A stretch of 64,000 nt of DNA from Pseudomonadota bacterium. GTDB taxonomy: Bacteria; Pseudomonadota; Alphaproteobacteria; Rhodospirillales; Magnetospirillaceae. Under the pieces are notes generated by a model. It saw only the letters and a program-made list of their open reading frames with translations. It made no database searches and was not told where the DNA came from. A program made the position numbers and the translations under genes. Location: contig JAJYTF010000020.1 in the NCBI GenBank assembly GCA_021793155.1, positions 1-64,000 of the forward strand, given 5' to 3'. This document shows, one piece after another, positions 17,471 to 25,715 of the stretch (position 1 is its first letter; each line of letters starts with the position of its first letter).

Positions 17471-17794
17471 TTATTGCCCAGTGGGTGGAGCGCTCAGGCC
17501 AAAGTAACTCAGGACCTGGCTCACGAAAGCGATCAAGGCCAGCCCGCCTAAAAGGCTGACCGCCCAATGCCATTTGAACTTCCCGAAGAACGCCATGGTA
17601 GCCAAGCCCAACACCCCCATCGCCCCGACGATCATGAGAATGTTCCGGGTGTTGGTGAAGATGTCCCCGGTCTTGCTTTGAACCGACGTAAAGACCGTGC
17701 CACTAGCCTGCTGGGCAAGAGCCGGATCGAGCTCGGAAACGACGCAGAACCCCAGCACGAGCCCAAGGACCGTGATCTTTTGACAGGAAACCAT
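17471..17794 (-). CDS. virB2: type IV secretion pilin VirB2-like
   Basis: A 107-residue pilin precursor. The ATG at 17794 is chosen because GAGGG lies just upstream and the frame then begins with the signal peptide (MVSCQKITVLGLVLGFCV, cut near LAQQA). Two hydrophobic helices (about residues 55-75 and 80-100) separated by a short basic loop (FFGKFKWHW) match the VirB2/TrbC fold, in which both helices pack in the pilus. It is the first gene of the minus-strand unit, as in most VirB operons. An in-frame ATG at 17851 would only add 19 polar residues. Confidence 0.82.
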   Translation of the reverse strand: MVSCQKITVLGLVLGFCVVSELDPALAQQASGTVFTSVQSKTGDIFTNTRNILMIVGAMGVLGLATMAFFGKFKWHWAVSLLGGLALIAFVSQVLSYFGLSAPPTGQ

Positions 17795-18108
17795 TCGCAC
17801 CCTCTTTGGTTCATCCGATAGCCTTGTATCCGTTTTGGAGACTTCTGTCAATCAGTATATCAGCCGCAATTCCAGGACGGTATACGGACATATGAATTGA
17901 TGTTTGGCCGTGTGGCGCCAAATAGAACGCTATATTTTTCGTTATCGGAAATGTCGGAGCGGGTGGCCTGCTTGACGAAATCGTTCAAAAAGATAATTCT
18001 CGCCAGAAACAGCGGCTTGGCTTGTGTTTGCGCAGAAATCGCCGAGCTTCGCCGTGGTCTTCAATGGCAATTTTCGACTGACGTTTTGACGGCAAGAGAC
18101 ACAACCAA
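17795..18108 (-). promoter_or_regulatory. divergent promoter region between virB2 and the XRE regulator
   Basis: A 314-base gap, richer in A+T than its flanks, from which the secretion unit (minus) and the regulator gene (plus) diverge. It contains an inverted repeat with arms TTTGGC (17903-17908) and GCCAAA (17917-17922) separated by 8 bases, a plausible operator. AT-rich stretches around 17930-17945 could be promoter elements. No coding frame here looks real. That the neighbouring regulator binds here is an inference from arrangement only. Confidence 0.4.
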
Positions 18109-18735
18109 ATGAACCCCAGCGAAAAGCCCAATAGAATCCGCGAATGGCGCAATCGCCGGCGCATGTCCCTGGCAGAGTTGGGCGAAGCCGTCGGTTTGAG
18201 CCGGTCGGAGATCAGCAAGCTGGAAAGCGGCAGCCGCCGGGTGCGGGCGGATCATCTGGTGGTGCTGGCCAAGGCGCTGAAAGTGGCGCCGGAAGAGCTG
18301 ATGGACAAGGAAACGGTCCGCGACATGATCGGCGAGCTGCCGCCCCAGGCGCTGGCCGCCAGCCCAGCGGTGCCGGTGGCCCAGGCCCGCCGGCAGGATG
18401 GCTGTGTCGTCATCGCGGTGCAGGATACGGCGGTAACCGCCGAGGCGCCGCCCCAACTGGCCAATGTGCCGGGGGCCTTCGCCTTCTACATGGCCGATAC
18501 CAGCCTGGAGCCGCGGGTGCCGGTGGGCGCCCTGCTCTATGCGCATCCCATGCTGCCGCCGCGGGCCGGCGACTTGGCCCTAGTGACGATGGCACAGGGC
18601 CTGCCGGTCCTGGTTTCGGTCGAACGGCGGTCGAATGCCCTGGTGGCCATCGCCGGCAAGGACGCCCTGGTGATCGACCTCAACGATCCGGACGTCGTCA
18701 GCGCCTGTCGCATCGCCGGGATGTGGTTTCCCTGA
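18109..18735 (+). CDS. XRE-family regulator with S24/LexA-like C-terminal domain
   Basis: A 208-residue repressor-like protein. Residues about 8-62 form a HTH_3 domain (RIREWRNRRRMSLAELGEAV, then GLSRSEISKLESGSR as the recognition helix). Residues about 115-205 resemble the S24 peptidase-like domain of phage CI repressors (FYMADTSLEPRVPVGALLYA, then PRAGDLALV). A Ser sits in the place of the nucleophile (TSLEP), but the basic residue expected in the following strand (VLVSVERR) is not obvious, so self-cleavage is doubtful. It diverges from the virB2 gene and may control the secretion/pilus unit, as CI-like repressors do for integrative elements. Confidence 0.8.
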   Translation: MNPSEKPNRIREWRNRRRMSLAELGEAVGLSRSEISKLESGSRRVRADHLVVLAKALKVAPEELMDKETVRDMIGELPPQALAASPAVPVAQARRQDGCVVIAVQDTAVTAEAPPQLANVPGAFAFYMADTSLEPRVPVGALLYAHPMLPPRAGDLALVTMAQGLPVLVSVERRSNALVAIAGKDALVIDLNDPDVVSACRIAGMWFP

Positions 18736-18745
18736 ACCCGGACCG

Positions 18746-19150
18746 TCAGCCGGCTTCCGGCTCGGGCTCGGCGTCGTGTAGGCTGGCGATGTCGATCAGC
18801 GCGCCGAGGCCGAAAGCTTCGTCGGCGATGAATTCGCTTTTCCGCAGGGCGAGTTCCCTTTCCAGGGCACGGCCCAGCCATTGCGACAGGCTGGCCGTGG
18901 AACAGTCGCCCAAGGCCAGTTTGGCGCTGTTGCGGAACCCCGTCTTCAGGTTTTCGCTGATAGCCGCTTCCAGGGTGTCCACCTGGTCCTCGATGGGATC
19001 CTGGTTGAAGGCCTGCGGATCACGCGCCGGGTAACCCCGGGCTTCGATCTCGGCGAACAGCCACTCGCGCAAGTACCGGCGCAAGGAACGCTTGAAGCGG
19101 CCGCCCAAGGCCAGTTCCGTCCAGCAATGGGTAACGTCGATTTTTGCCAT
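18746..19150 (-). CDS. hypothetical protein
   Basis: A 134-residue soluble protein I do not recognise. The ATG at 19150 is favoured because a GGGAGGG sequence lies about 6 bases upstream; the longer frame begins 17 residues earlier. The sequence is acidic overall with a basic patch (GGRFKRSLRRYLREWLFAEIEARGY) and a helical C-terminal half ending DAEPEPEAG. No catalytic motif, signal or membrane helix is visible. It is convergent with the XRE gene, with only 10 bases between stops, and separated by 232 bases from the receiver-pentapeptide gene. Confidence 0.6.
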   Translation of the reverse strand: MAKIDVTHCWTELALGGRFKRSLRRYLREWLFAEIEARGYPARDPQAFNQDPIEDQVDTLEAAISENLKTGFRNSAKLALGDCSTASLSQWLGRALERELALRKSEFIADEAFGLGALIDIASLHDAEPEPEAG

Positions 19151-19382
19151 GCCAGGGCCCTCCCTAAAGACAATGGCGAGCCGAACGCTTCGGGCCTTCA
19201 AGCGAAGGCCGAAACCGCGGCAAGCCGGCGCACCGCCCTGGTGGTGAGGATCTGACGCATGGTGCCCGCACCACCCGTTAGATTCTCAGCACAAATCAAT
19301 CAGTTGCAGCACGGCGAAGCTTTCCCGTCCGGCAACTACGGACAAGAGCCAATCATATTAGCAAAATCGCGAGCTTGGTAGA

Positions 19383-20717
19383 TCAATCCTCGGTCGCAGG
19401 AAGGAACAGACCAGGCGGCAGCCGGGTCTTGGCGTCGCCGCGCGCACGCTCCAACTGGCCCTGGGACAGGCCGGAGACGCCGGAAAGATCGGCGGCGGAA
19501 AGATCGACGCCCAGCAAGATGGCGCCGTGCAGATCGGCATCGGACATCTGCGCCCCCGACAGATCGGCGCCAGCCAGGTCGGCGCCTTTCAGATTGGCTC
19601 CGTTGAGCAAGCAGGCCCGCAAGTGGGCATGGCGCAGGCGGCTGACGGCCAGATTGGCCCCGCTCAGCCTGCTGCCGGTCAAGTCGGCATTTCGCAGGTC
19701 CGCACCATGCAGATGGGCCTCGGTCAGATCGCAGCCGGAAAGATCGGCGCGTGGCAGCAGGGCCGAGGTCAACTGCGCCCCGGCAAGGTTGCGCCCGGAA
19801 AGATCGGCGGCGTCCAGCCGCGCCCTTTGACCATCGGCCCCACCGGAATCCACCCAGCGGGCGTGTCCAGCAAGTATGGCTTCGATATCCGGGCCGGCCG
19901 GTTGTACGGGCGGCGTGGCGCGGGCCGTCGGCGGCACCGTCTCCATCGGATCCGACCGCCCGGGCACCTTCCCGACACCCGCCGGCTCGACCCGTCCGGC
20001 CTTGGCTTTGCCGGCGCCCGGCAAGTCATCGAGCGGAAGGTCGCGCATGGGCCGAGGCGACCCGTCGCCCCCTCCCGCCACCTCCACCGGAGCCCGGCTG
20101 ACCGCTGGCGGCGAGGCCGCCGCCTCCTTCCCTTCGCGCAATGGCGCGGCTGCCACCCCGGCGCCTGCCTCGACGGTCTCGCGGGGAAAGGCCGCGGGCG
20201 CGCCGGAAACCGCGGGGCGCGGCGCAGCGGGCCGCGGCCTCCCAGCTTCCGTGGGTTTCTTATCGGCCGCAGGCGATGACGCGGTCCTGGAGATATGGGG
20301 CAGGCTGCCGCCGACCAGCCGTGGCCTGGAAATGGTGTTGGCCACCGTCTTCAGCAGCAATTCGGCGGAAATCGGCTTTCGCAAGACGCCATGAATGCCG
20401 AAAGCGCAAGCCTGATTGATGAGGTCGCGGTCCATCGCCTTGACCACCACCAGCAGCGGCAGATTGCTGCTGCTCCCGACTTTGCGCTCGCGCAGCCAGC
20501 GGATCAGGGTCAGGGCCTCGACATCGCCTTTTTCAAGGTCTATCAGGCCGACATCGACATGCTGATGGCTCAGCACGACCCGCGCCTCGGCCGGGTCGTG
20601 CAGGGTCAGGACATCCCGGGCCCGTTGGTTGCGGAAGACGCCTCGCGCCCAGAAACGGAACTGTTCGTCGCGGTCGACGACGATGACCCGCTTGGTCTGC
20701 CAGTCGAACATGCTCAC
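19383..20717 (-). CDS. receiver domain fused to pentapeptide repeats
   Basis: A 444-residue cytoplasmic protein with three parts. Residues about 9-130 are a response-regulator receiver with phospho-acceptor Asp60 (VGLIDLEKGD) and conserved Lys114 (VLRKP). Residues about 130-300 are a Pro/Ala-rich linker. Residues about 305-425 are pentapeptide repeats of the A(D/N)LxG type, which fold into a right-handed beta-helix. No DNA-binding or enzymatic output domain is present, so the beta-helix is presumably the output or scaffold. It lies 34 bases downstream of an OmpR-type regulator in the same direction and may be co-transcribed with it. The cognate kinase is not in the window. Confidence 0.85.
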   Translation of the reverse strand: MSMFDWQTKRVIVVDRDEQFRFWARGVFRNQRARDVLTLHDPAEARVVLSHQHVDVGLIDLEKGDVEALTLIRWLRERKVGSSSNLPLLVVVKAMDRDLINQACAFGIHGVLRKPISAELLLKTVANTISRPRLVGGSLPHISRTASSPAADKKPTEAGRPRPAAPRPAVSGAPAAFPRETVEAGAGVAAAPLREGKEAAASPPAVSRAPVEVAGGGDGSPRPMRDLPLDDLPGAGKAKAGRVEPAGVGKVPGRSDPMETVPPTARATPPVQPAGPDIEAILAGHARWVDSGGADGQRARLDAADLSGRNLAGAQLTSALLPRADLSGCDLTEAHLHGADLRNADLTGSRLSGANLAVSRLRHAHLRACLLNGANLKGADLAGADLSGAQMSDADLHGAILLGVDLSAADLSGVSGLSQGQLERARGDAKTRLPPGLFLPATED

Positions 20718-20751
20718 CTTTGGCGCAACCGGCCTCGATTGCCGTTGCGTC

Positions 20752-21477
20752 TCAAGCCGATGTCACCGCCGGGGCGAACTTGTAGCCATAGCCGTGGCTG
20801 GTGACGATGATAGCGGGAGCCTTGGGATCAAGTTCCATCTTGCGCCGCAGGCGGCTGACCAGGACGTCGATGGTGCGATCCACCGGCGTCCAGTACTGGC
20901 TCCCGATGGCATCCAGAAGCTGGTCGCGCGACAGCACCCGCCCGGCGCCTTCGATCAGCGCCGTCAGCAGGTCGAATTCGGCGCGGGTCAGGTTCACCTC
21001 GCGACCCGCCGGATCCTGCAGGCTCCGCTTACCCAGATCCATCTCCCAGCCGTCGAAGCGGCGCACCTGATGCCCGTCGGCATCGAGCCGGCGGGCAGTC
21101 CGCGGCATGCTGAGGCGGCGCAGCAGGCCCTTGACCCGAGCCACCAACTCCCGCGGGAAAAATGGCTTCGTGACATAATCGTCGGCGCCCATCTCCAGGC
21201 CGACCACCCGATCGATATCCTCTTTGCGCGAGGTCAGCATGATGATGCCGACATCCGACTTGGCGCGCAATTCGCGAGCGATGTAAAGGCCGTCCTCATC
21301 CGGCAGGTTGAGGTCCAGGAGTACCAGGTCGAAATTATGGTGGCCGGCCAGATCGTTCGCCTGGCCGGCGGATTCGGCGGTACTGACTCGAAAACCCTCG
21401 GCCTCGAGCAGCGACGCCAACAACGCCCGTGTCGCCGGTTCGTCTTCAAGCACCAGGATGTGATGATCCTTAGGCAT
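20752..21477 (-). CDS. OmpR/PhoB-type response regulator
   Basis: A 241-residue two-component regulator. The receiver (residues 5-118) has the acidic pair ED at 11-12, phospho-acceptor Asp55 (LVLLDLNLPDEDG) and Lys104 (YVTKPF). The C-terminal winged helix (about 140-235) contains LTRAEFDLLTALIEGAGRV, VDRTIDVLVSRLRRKM and GYGYKF, the usual OmpR-type signature. It binds DNA, probably as a dimer when phosphorylated. No histidine kinase gene is adjacent, so it is an orphan in this window. The receiver-pentapeptide gene follows in the same direction. Confidence 0.93.
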   Translation of the reverse strand: MPKDHHILVLEDEPATRALLASLLEAEGFRVSTAESAGQANDLAGHHNFDLVLLDLNLPDEDGLYIARELRAKSDVGIIMLTSRKEDIDRVVGLEMGADDYVTKPFFPRELVARVKGLLRRLSMPRTARRLDADGHQVRRFDGWEMDLGKRSLQDPAGREVNLTRAEFDLLTALIEGAGRVLSRDQLLDAIGSQYWTPVDRTIDVLVSRLRRKMELDPKAPAIIVTSHGYGYKFAPAVTSA

Positions 21478-21806
21478 ACGGTCCCCTTCCTTCGCCCGCT
21501 AGAATCGCCCAGCCGTATTCAACATTAGAAACAATGAGGGAATATGCCATTGTGTAGAAAAGGGCGCAACCACAGCCGAGTTGCATAGGAAAATAACGCC
21601 TTTCACCCCAACCCCAACCCGTTCGAAAGGAACATCATCCCATTCGAAGCTATTCAATTCAAATGTGACAATTGCCGAACGGAGTCCGACGATGGGGCGA
21701 CGGGTGGCGGCGACCAGGACAAGAACGTCTGGAACCAGCCGTTCCCGACGCCCAAAAAGCCTGAAGCCGCCACGCCGCGCCCAGTTCGCCCCTGTCGCGG
21801 TTCGGC
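21478..21806. other. 329-base intergenic region
   Basis: The gap between the serA stop and the start of the OmpR-type regulator (both minus strand). Short open frames here are out-of-frame continuations of serA. The promoter of the regulator should lie within it; the A+T-rich stretch at about 21515-21600 is the likeliest place. No convincing repeat, RNA or gene was seen. Confidence 0.4.
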
Positions 21807-23039
21807 TCAGTAGAGGAAGCGGGCCCGGATGGTGCCGTCCAGCGCCTGAAGCTCGGCAATGAGTTCCGCTTCGTCCACCTCTCCGTCGACGTCGACCACA
21901 ACGTAGCCCACCTCGGCATCGGTTTGCAGGTATTGCGCCGAAATGTTCAACTCGCGCGACGAGAAGACGTCGTTCACCCGGCGCAGCATGCCGGGAACGT
22001 TGGAGTGGATGTGCAGGAAGCGGGTTCCCCCAGCCTTGACCGGCAGCGACACCTCGACAAAATTGACGGCGCCCACGGTCGAACCGTTGTCCGAGTACTT
22101 GATCAATTTCTCGGCTACTTCCAGGCCGATATTGGCCTGGGCCTCGTGGGTCGAGCCGCCGATATGCGGGGTCAGGATAACGTTCGACAAGCCGCGCAGG
22201 GGGCTTACGAACTCGTCGGTGTTGCTGGCCGGTTCGACCGGGAACACATCGATGGCGGCACCCAACAGATGCTTGTCGTTCAGTGCCTTGACCAGGGCAT
22301 CGATCATGACGACATTGCCGCGCGACGCGTTGATCAGGTACGAGCCCTTCTTCATGGCCCGCAGCTCGCGCTCGCCGATCATGTTCTTGGTGTGCGGAGT
22401 CGCCGGCACGTGCAGGCTGACCACATCCGAGACGTTCAGCACCCCTTCCAGGCTGGACGCCGGCCGCGCATTCCCGATCGCCAGTTTCTTTTCGATGTCG
22501 TAATAACGCACATGCATGCCCATGGCCTCGGCGATCACCGAGAGCTGCGAACCGATATGGCCGTAACCGACGATTCCCAGCGTCTTGCCGCGCAGCTCGA
22601 ACGCATCCTTGGCCGTCTTCAACCATTTCCCGGCATGGGCCTCGCGCGACTTGTCGGGAATGCCACGCAGCAACATGACGATTTCGCCGATCACCAGTTC
22701 AGCCACCGAGCGGGTGTTGGAATAGGGCGCGTTGAACACCGGAACGCCGGCCCGGCGGGCGGTGTCGAGGGAGACCTGATTGGTTCCGATGCAGAAACAG
22801 CCGATGCAGAACAGGCGATTGGCAGCCGCAAGCACCTTCTCGGTGATGCGGGTGCGCGAGCGGATGCCGAGCATGTGGACGCCCTGTATCCGTTCGATCA
22901 GTTGGGCCTCGTCGAGAGCATGGGGCAACGCCTCGATATTGGTGTAGCCGCGCTCCTTGAATTCGCGGATCCCGCTTTCGTGGACACCCTCCAGCAGGAG
23001 GATGCGAATCTTATCCTTGGATAGAGAATGCTTGGTCAC
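21807..23039 (-). CDS. serA: D-3-phosphoglycerate dehydrogenase
   Basis: A 410-residue enzyme that oxidises 3-phosphoglycerate to 3-phosphohydroxypyruvate, the first step of serine synthesis. The GTG at 23039 is chosen because it gives exactly the Escherichia coli SerA length and N-terminus (SLSKDKIRILLLEGVH). It shows FCIGTNQVSLD, the Rossmann GIVGYGHIGSQ, catalytic INASRGNVV and LTPHIGGSTHEAQANIGLE. The C-terminal ACT domain (about 335-410, FLHIHSNVPGMLRRV ... TIRARFLY) mediates serine feedback. It belongs to the short E. coli-like class without an intervening domain. No other serine gene adjoins it. Confidence 0.96.
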   Translation of the reverse strand: MTKHSLSKDKIRILLLEGVHESGIREFKERGYTNIEALPHALDEAQLIERIQGVHMLGIRSRTRITEKVLAAANRLFCIGCFCIGTNQVSLDTARRAGVPVFNAPYSNTRSVAELVIGEIVMLLRGIPDKSREAHAGKWLKTAKDAFELRGKTLGIVGYGHIGSQLSVIAEAMGMHVRYYDIEKKLAIGNARPASSLEGVLNVSDVVSLHVPATPHTKNMIGERELRAMKKGSYLINASRGNVVMIDALVKALNDKHLLGAAIDVFPVEPASNTDEFVSPLRGLSNVILTPHIGGSTHEAQANIGLEVAEKLIKYSDNGSTVGAVNFVEVSLPVKAGGTRFLHIHSNVPGMLRRVNDVFSSRELNISAQYLQTDAEVGYVVVDVDGEVDEAELIAELQALDGTIRARFLY

Positions 23040-23382
23040 GGATAACGCCTCGATTGGGGAAACTGTTGCATGGCAGCATAAGGGAGAGGGAACCATGCTG
23101 TACAGCCAGTCCTCAATTATGCCCGCTTTCCGTAGGCCAGGCTCTTCGGCTGACAGCCGTTTGCGCCCTGGCACCCGGCTATTTGCTGACTATATCGTGT
23201 AAGGCCGCCCGGCTTGACGGTCCGATCCTGAGGCTTGGCTCCCAAGCGCCAGGCGAATCGGCCCACCAACTGATTGAATTGTGGTGAGAGTCTGACAGGT
23301 GGCGTGAACGCCATCCGTCAGCTTCTCCCCACTTGCAACCGGGCCGGCCCCGCACAGCGGTAGCACTTTTCTCGAGGAAGAA
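23040..23382. other. intergenic region with a long hairpin
   Basis: A 343-base gap between divergent serA and the ATPase-zeta gene, so it should hold both promoters. At 23292-23321 the sequence forms a 13-pair stem (two G-T-type wobbles) around the loop TGAA, with partial pairing extending to about 23283-23329. It lies about 60 bases upstream of the plus-strand gene and has no T-run after it, so it could be a leader structure rather than a terminator. No coding frame is convincing. Confidence 0.4.
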
Positions 23383-23694
23383 ATGACACTCCCGGGAACA
23401 TCGCCGCCCCGCGACTCGGACGAGGCATTCCGCGTGAAGACACGCCGTGACCGGCTTTTCGGGCTGTGGGCGGCGGAACGCCTGGGCCTTTCCGGCCGCG
23501 AGGCTGACATTTACGCGCGACACGTCATCATGGCCGACATGGAGGCCGGCGGAGAGGTCGACCTTCTGCACGAGGTCGCAGCGGACCTTTCCCGCTACGT
23601 CAGCGCCATCGACGAACAGGTGCTGCAGGTCGAGTTGAGGCGCTTCGAGGACATCGCCCGCGATCAACTGGCTCGCGAGAACCGGCGCAGCTGA
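23383..23694 (+). CDS. ATPase inhibitor subunit zeta (DUF1476)
   Basis: A 103-residue protein of the DUF1476 family, the alphaproteobacterial F1-ATPase zeta subunit that blocks reverse (ATP-hydrolysing) rotation. The family core RRDRLFGLWAAERLGLSGREADIYARHV is present at residues about 20-48, followed by a helical C-terminus. The N-terminus lacks the usual DREKAFE start (here DSDEAFRVK), so it is a divergent member. GAGGAA lies just before the ATG at 23383. Stand-alone gene; no ATP synthase genes are nearby. Role by family. Confidence 0.8.
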   Translation: MTLPGTSPPRDSDEAFRVKTRRDRLFGLWAAERLGLSGREADIYARHVIMADMEAGGEVDLLHEVAADLSRYVSAIDEQVLQVELRRFEDIARDQLARENRRS

Positions 23695-23948
23695 GTCCTT
23701 CCGGCGCTCGGACTCGCCCGCAAAAGCAGAACGGCGACCGACAGCGCCGCATAGATAATGTGCAGTGTTGACACGCGCTCATCTTTTGTGCACCATGAAC
23801 TCACCTGAAGGACGAACAGATGTATTGACTATTCCATGGGCAATATTTTTGAGATTTTGCCCATTTTCTTTGCAGAGAGAACACAACCACTTTCCGCTGA
23901 CTGTCTTTAACCCATTGAAATCGCGAGAAACGAGCCAAAGAGCATAGG

Positions 23949-23965
23949 TTGGCACGCTGTTTGAA
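23949..23965 (+). promoter_or_regulatory. sigma-54 (-24/-12) promoter of the ammonium transporter gene
   Basis: TTGGCACG-CTGT-TTGAA matches the RpoN consensus YTGGCACG-N4-TTGCW with one mismatch (A for C in the -12 element) and correct spacing. It lies 47 bases before the amt start. Ammonium transporter genes are commonly under NtrC/RpoN control. An NtrC-like half-site TGCACC occurs upstream at 23789-23794, but no full palindrome was found. Confidence 0.6.
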
Positions 23966-24011
23966 CGCGGCGTGACCGCTGTTTGCTCTAGGGTCTCTTC
24001 GCGAGGACATA

Positions 24012-25286
24012 ATGGAATCGACGAGTGCGGGGATTGACGTTCTTTTCATCCTGTTGGGCGCCGTCATGGTCTTGGCCATGCACGCCGGCTTTGCCTTTCT
24101 TGAGGTCGGCACGGTACGCCGCAAGAATCAGGTCAATGCGCTGGTCAAGATCCTGACCGATTTTGCCGTTTCGACCTGTGCCTACTTTTTCATCGGCTAC
24201 GCCGTAGCCTATGGGATCAACTTCCTCGCCTCGGCCAAGGTGATTTCCGGCGCCGTTGCCGGCGCGGGCTTCGCGCCGAAGGGCTACGACCTGGTCAAAT
24301 TCTTCTTCCTGGCCACCTTCGCCGCCGCCATTCCGGCCATCATCTCGGGTGGCATCGCCGAACGGGCCAAGTTCTGGCCCCAGCTTTGCGCCACGGCGGT
24401 AATCACCGCCTTGTTCTATCCCGGTTTCGAAGGGCTGATCTGGGGAACCCGCCTGGGCTTCCAGCAATGGGTTGCCGCCACCTTCGGCGCCAGTTTCCAC
24501 GACTTCGCCGGCTCGGTGGTTGTCCACGCCTTCGGCGGCTGGACGGCCTTGGGCGCCGTGGTCATGCTCGGTGCCCGGCGCGGCCGCTATCGGAAGAACG
24601 GCAGCGTCGTCGGTATCCCGCCGTCCAACATTCCCTTCCTGGCGCTGGGTGCCTGGATCCTGTCGGTCGGCTGGTTCGGCTTCAACGTGATGAGCGCCCA
24701 GAAGATGGATGGTATTTCCGGCCTGGTGGCGCTGAATTCGCTGTTCGCCATGCTGGGCGGCGTCCTCTCCTCGCTGGTGATCAGCCGCAACGACCCCGGC
24801 TTCATCCATAACGGCGCCCTGGCCGGCCTGGTGGCCGTCTGCGCCGGCTCGGACGTCATGCATCCGGTGGGGGCCCTGGCAACCGGAGCCATCGCCGGCG
24901 GACTTTTCGTCTGGGCTTTCAACCAGTGTCAAAACAAGTGGAAGATCGACGACGTTCTGGGCGTCTGGCCGTTGCACGGCTTCTGTGGGGCGATGGGCGG
25001 TATCGCCTGCGGGGTATTCGGACAGGAGGCTTTGGGCGGCATGGGCGGCGTGTCGCTGACGGCGCAGATCTTCGGCACCGTCCTTGGAGTCGCCGCCGCC
25101 ACAGCCACCGGTTTCCTGGTGTACGGCGTGCTGAAGGCGGTGATGGGGCTTCGCCTCGACCCCGAGCAGGAGTTCCGCGGGGCAGACCTCTCCATCCATC
25201 AGATCGGCGCCTACCCCGAGACGGAAGTGCCTTCCTATGCCGACGACGTCGCCACCCAGAACGGTGTCATCCGCGCCGAGGCCTGA
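24012..25286 (+). CDS. amt: ammonium transporter (Amt family)
   Basis: A 424-residue membrane protein with about 11 hydrophobic segments. It carries the Amt twin-histidine pore residues in DFAGSVVVHAFGGWTALGA (about residues 173-191) and VWPLHGFCGAMGG (about 318-330). FAFLEVGTVRRKNQ near residue 25 is the usual first-helix exit. It conducts ammonium/ammonia across the inner membrane. No glnK gene lies beside it, unlike many amt loci. The -24/-12 promoter upstream suggests expression under nitrogen limitation, consistent with the nif cluster about 30 kb away. The exact subtype was not determined. Confidence 0.94.
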   Translation: MESTSAGIDVLFILLGAVMVLAMHAGFAFLEVGTVRRKNQVNALVKILTDFAVSTCAYFFIGYAVAYGINFLASAKVISGAVAGAGFAPKGYDLVKFFFLATFAAAIPAIISGGIAERAKFWPQLCATAVITALFYPGFEGLIWGTRLGFQQWVAATFGASFHDFAGSVVVHAFGGWTALGAVVMLGARRGRYRKNGSVVGIPPSNIPFLALGAWILSVGWFGFNVMSAQKMDGISGLVALNSLFAMLGGVLSSLVISRNDPGFIHNGALAGLVAVCAGSDVMHPVGALATGAIAGGLFVWAFNQCQNKWKIDDVLGVWPLHGFCGAMGGIACGVFGQEALGGMGGVSLTAQIFGTVLGVAAATATGFLVYGVLKAVMGLRLDPEQEFRGADLSIHQIGAYPETEVPSYADDVATQNGVIRAEA

Positions 25287-25415
25287 TCGCAGAGGCGCAG
25301 GCATCGAACGAGGCGCCGGTCCGCGGGATCGGCGCCTCTTGCCCAAAGGCAAGGACGCCAGGCGCGGGCCGCGCCATGCTGCCGGAACGTTGAGTCCGAC
25401 CGGAGCCGTCCTCCC

Positions 25416-25715
25416 ATGCGCGAACAAGCAATCGAAGCTTTGAAGGCCGTTTTGGACCCCGAGCTCGGCGTCAACATCGTCGACCTCGGCCTGGTCGAGC
25501 GGCTCGATGCCGACGAAAGCGGCATCCTGATCGACCTCATCATGACCTCGCCGGCCTGCCCACAGGGAGACTATCTGGCCGAGCAGTGCACCCAGGTTAT
25601 GGAACAGAGCTTCGGGGCCAATCTGCCGGTCAGCGTCCAGGTCGTCTCGTTTCCGCCGTGGGAGCCCGAACGGATGAGTGAATCCGCTCGCCGCCAACTG
25701 GGCTGGATCGGATGA
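25416..25715 (+). CDS. MIP18/SufT-family (DUF59) Fe-S assembly protein
   Basis: A 99-residue protein of the DUF59/MIP18 family (SufT, PaaD N-domain), linked to Fe-S cluster maturation. The family core DPELGVNIVDLGLVERL (residues about 16-32) and MTSPACPQGDYL (about 53-64, with the conserved Cys) are present. Its stop codon overlaps the start of the NnrS-like gene by four bases (ATGA), so the two are translationally coupled. In other proteobacteria such a pair often sits near nitrite/NO reduction genes, but none are adjacent here. Function is by family. Confidence 0.88.
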   Translation: MREQAIEALKAVLDPELGVNIVDLGLVERLDADESGILIDLIMTSPACPQGDYLAEQCTQVMEQSFGANLPVSVQVVSFPPWEPERMSESARRQLGWIG

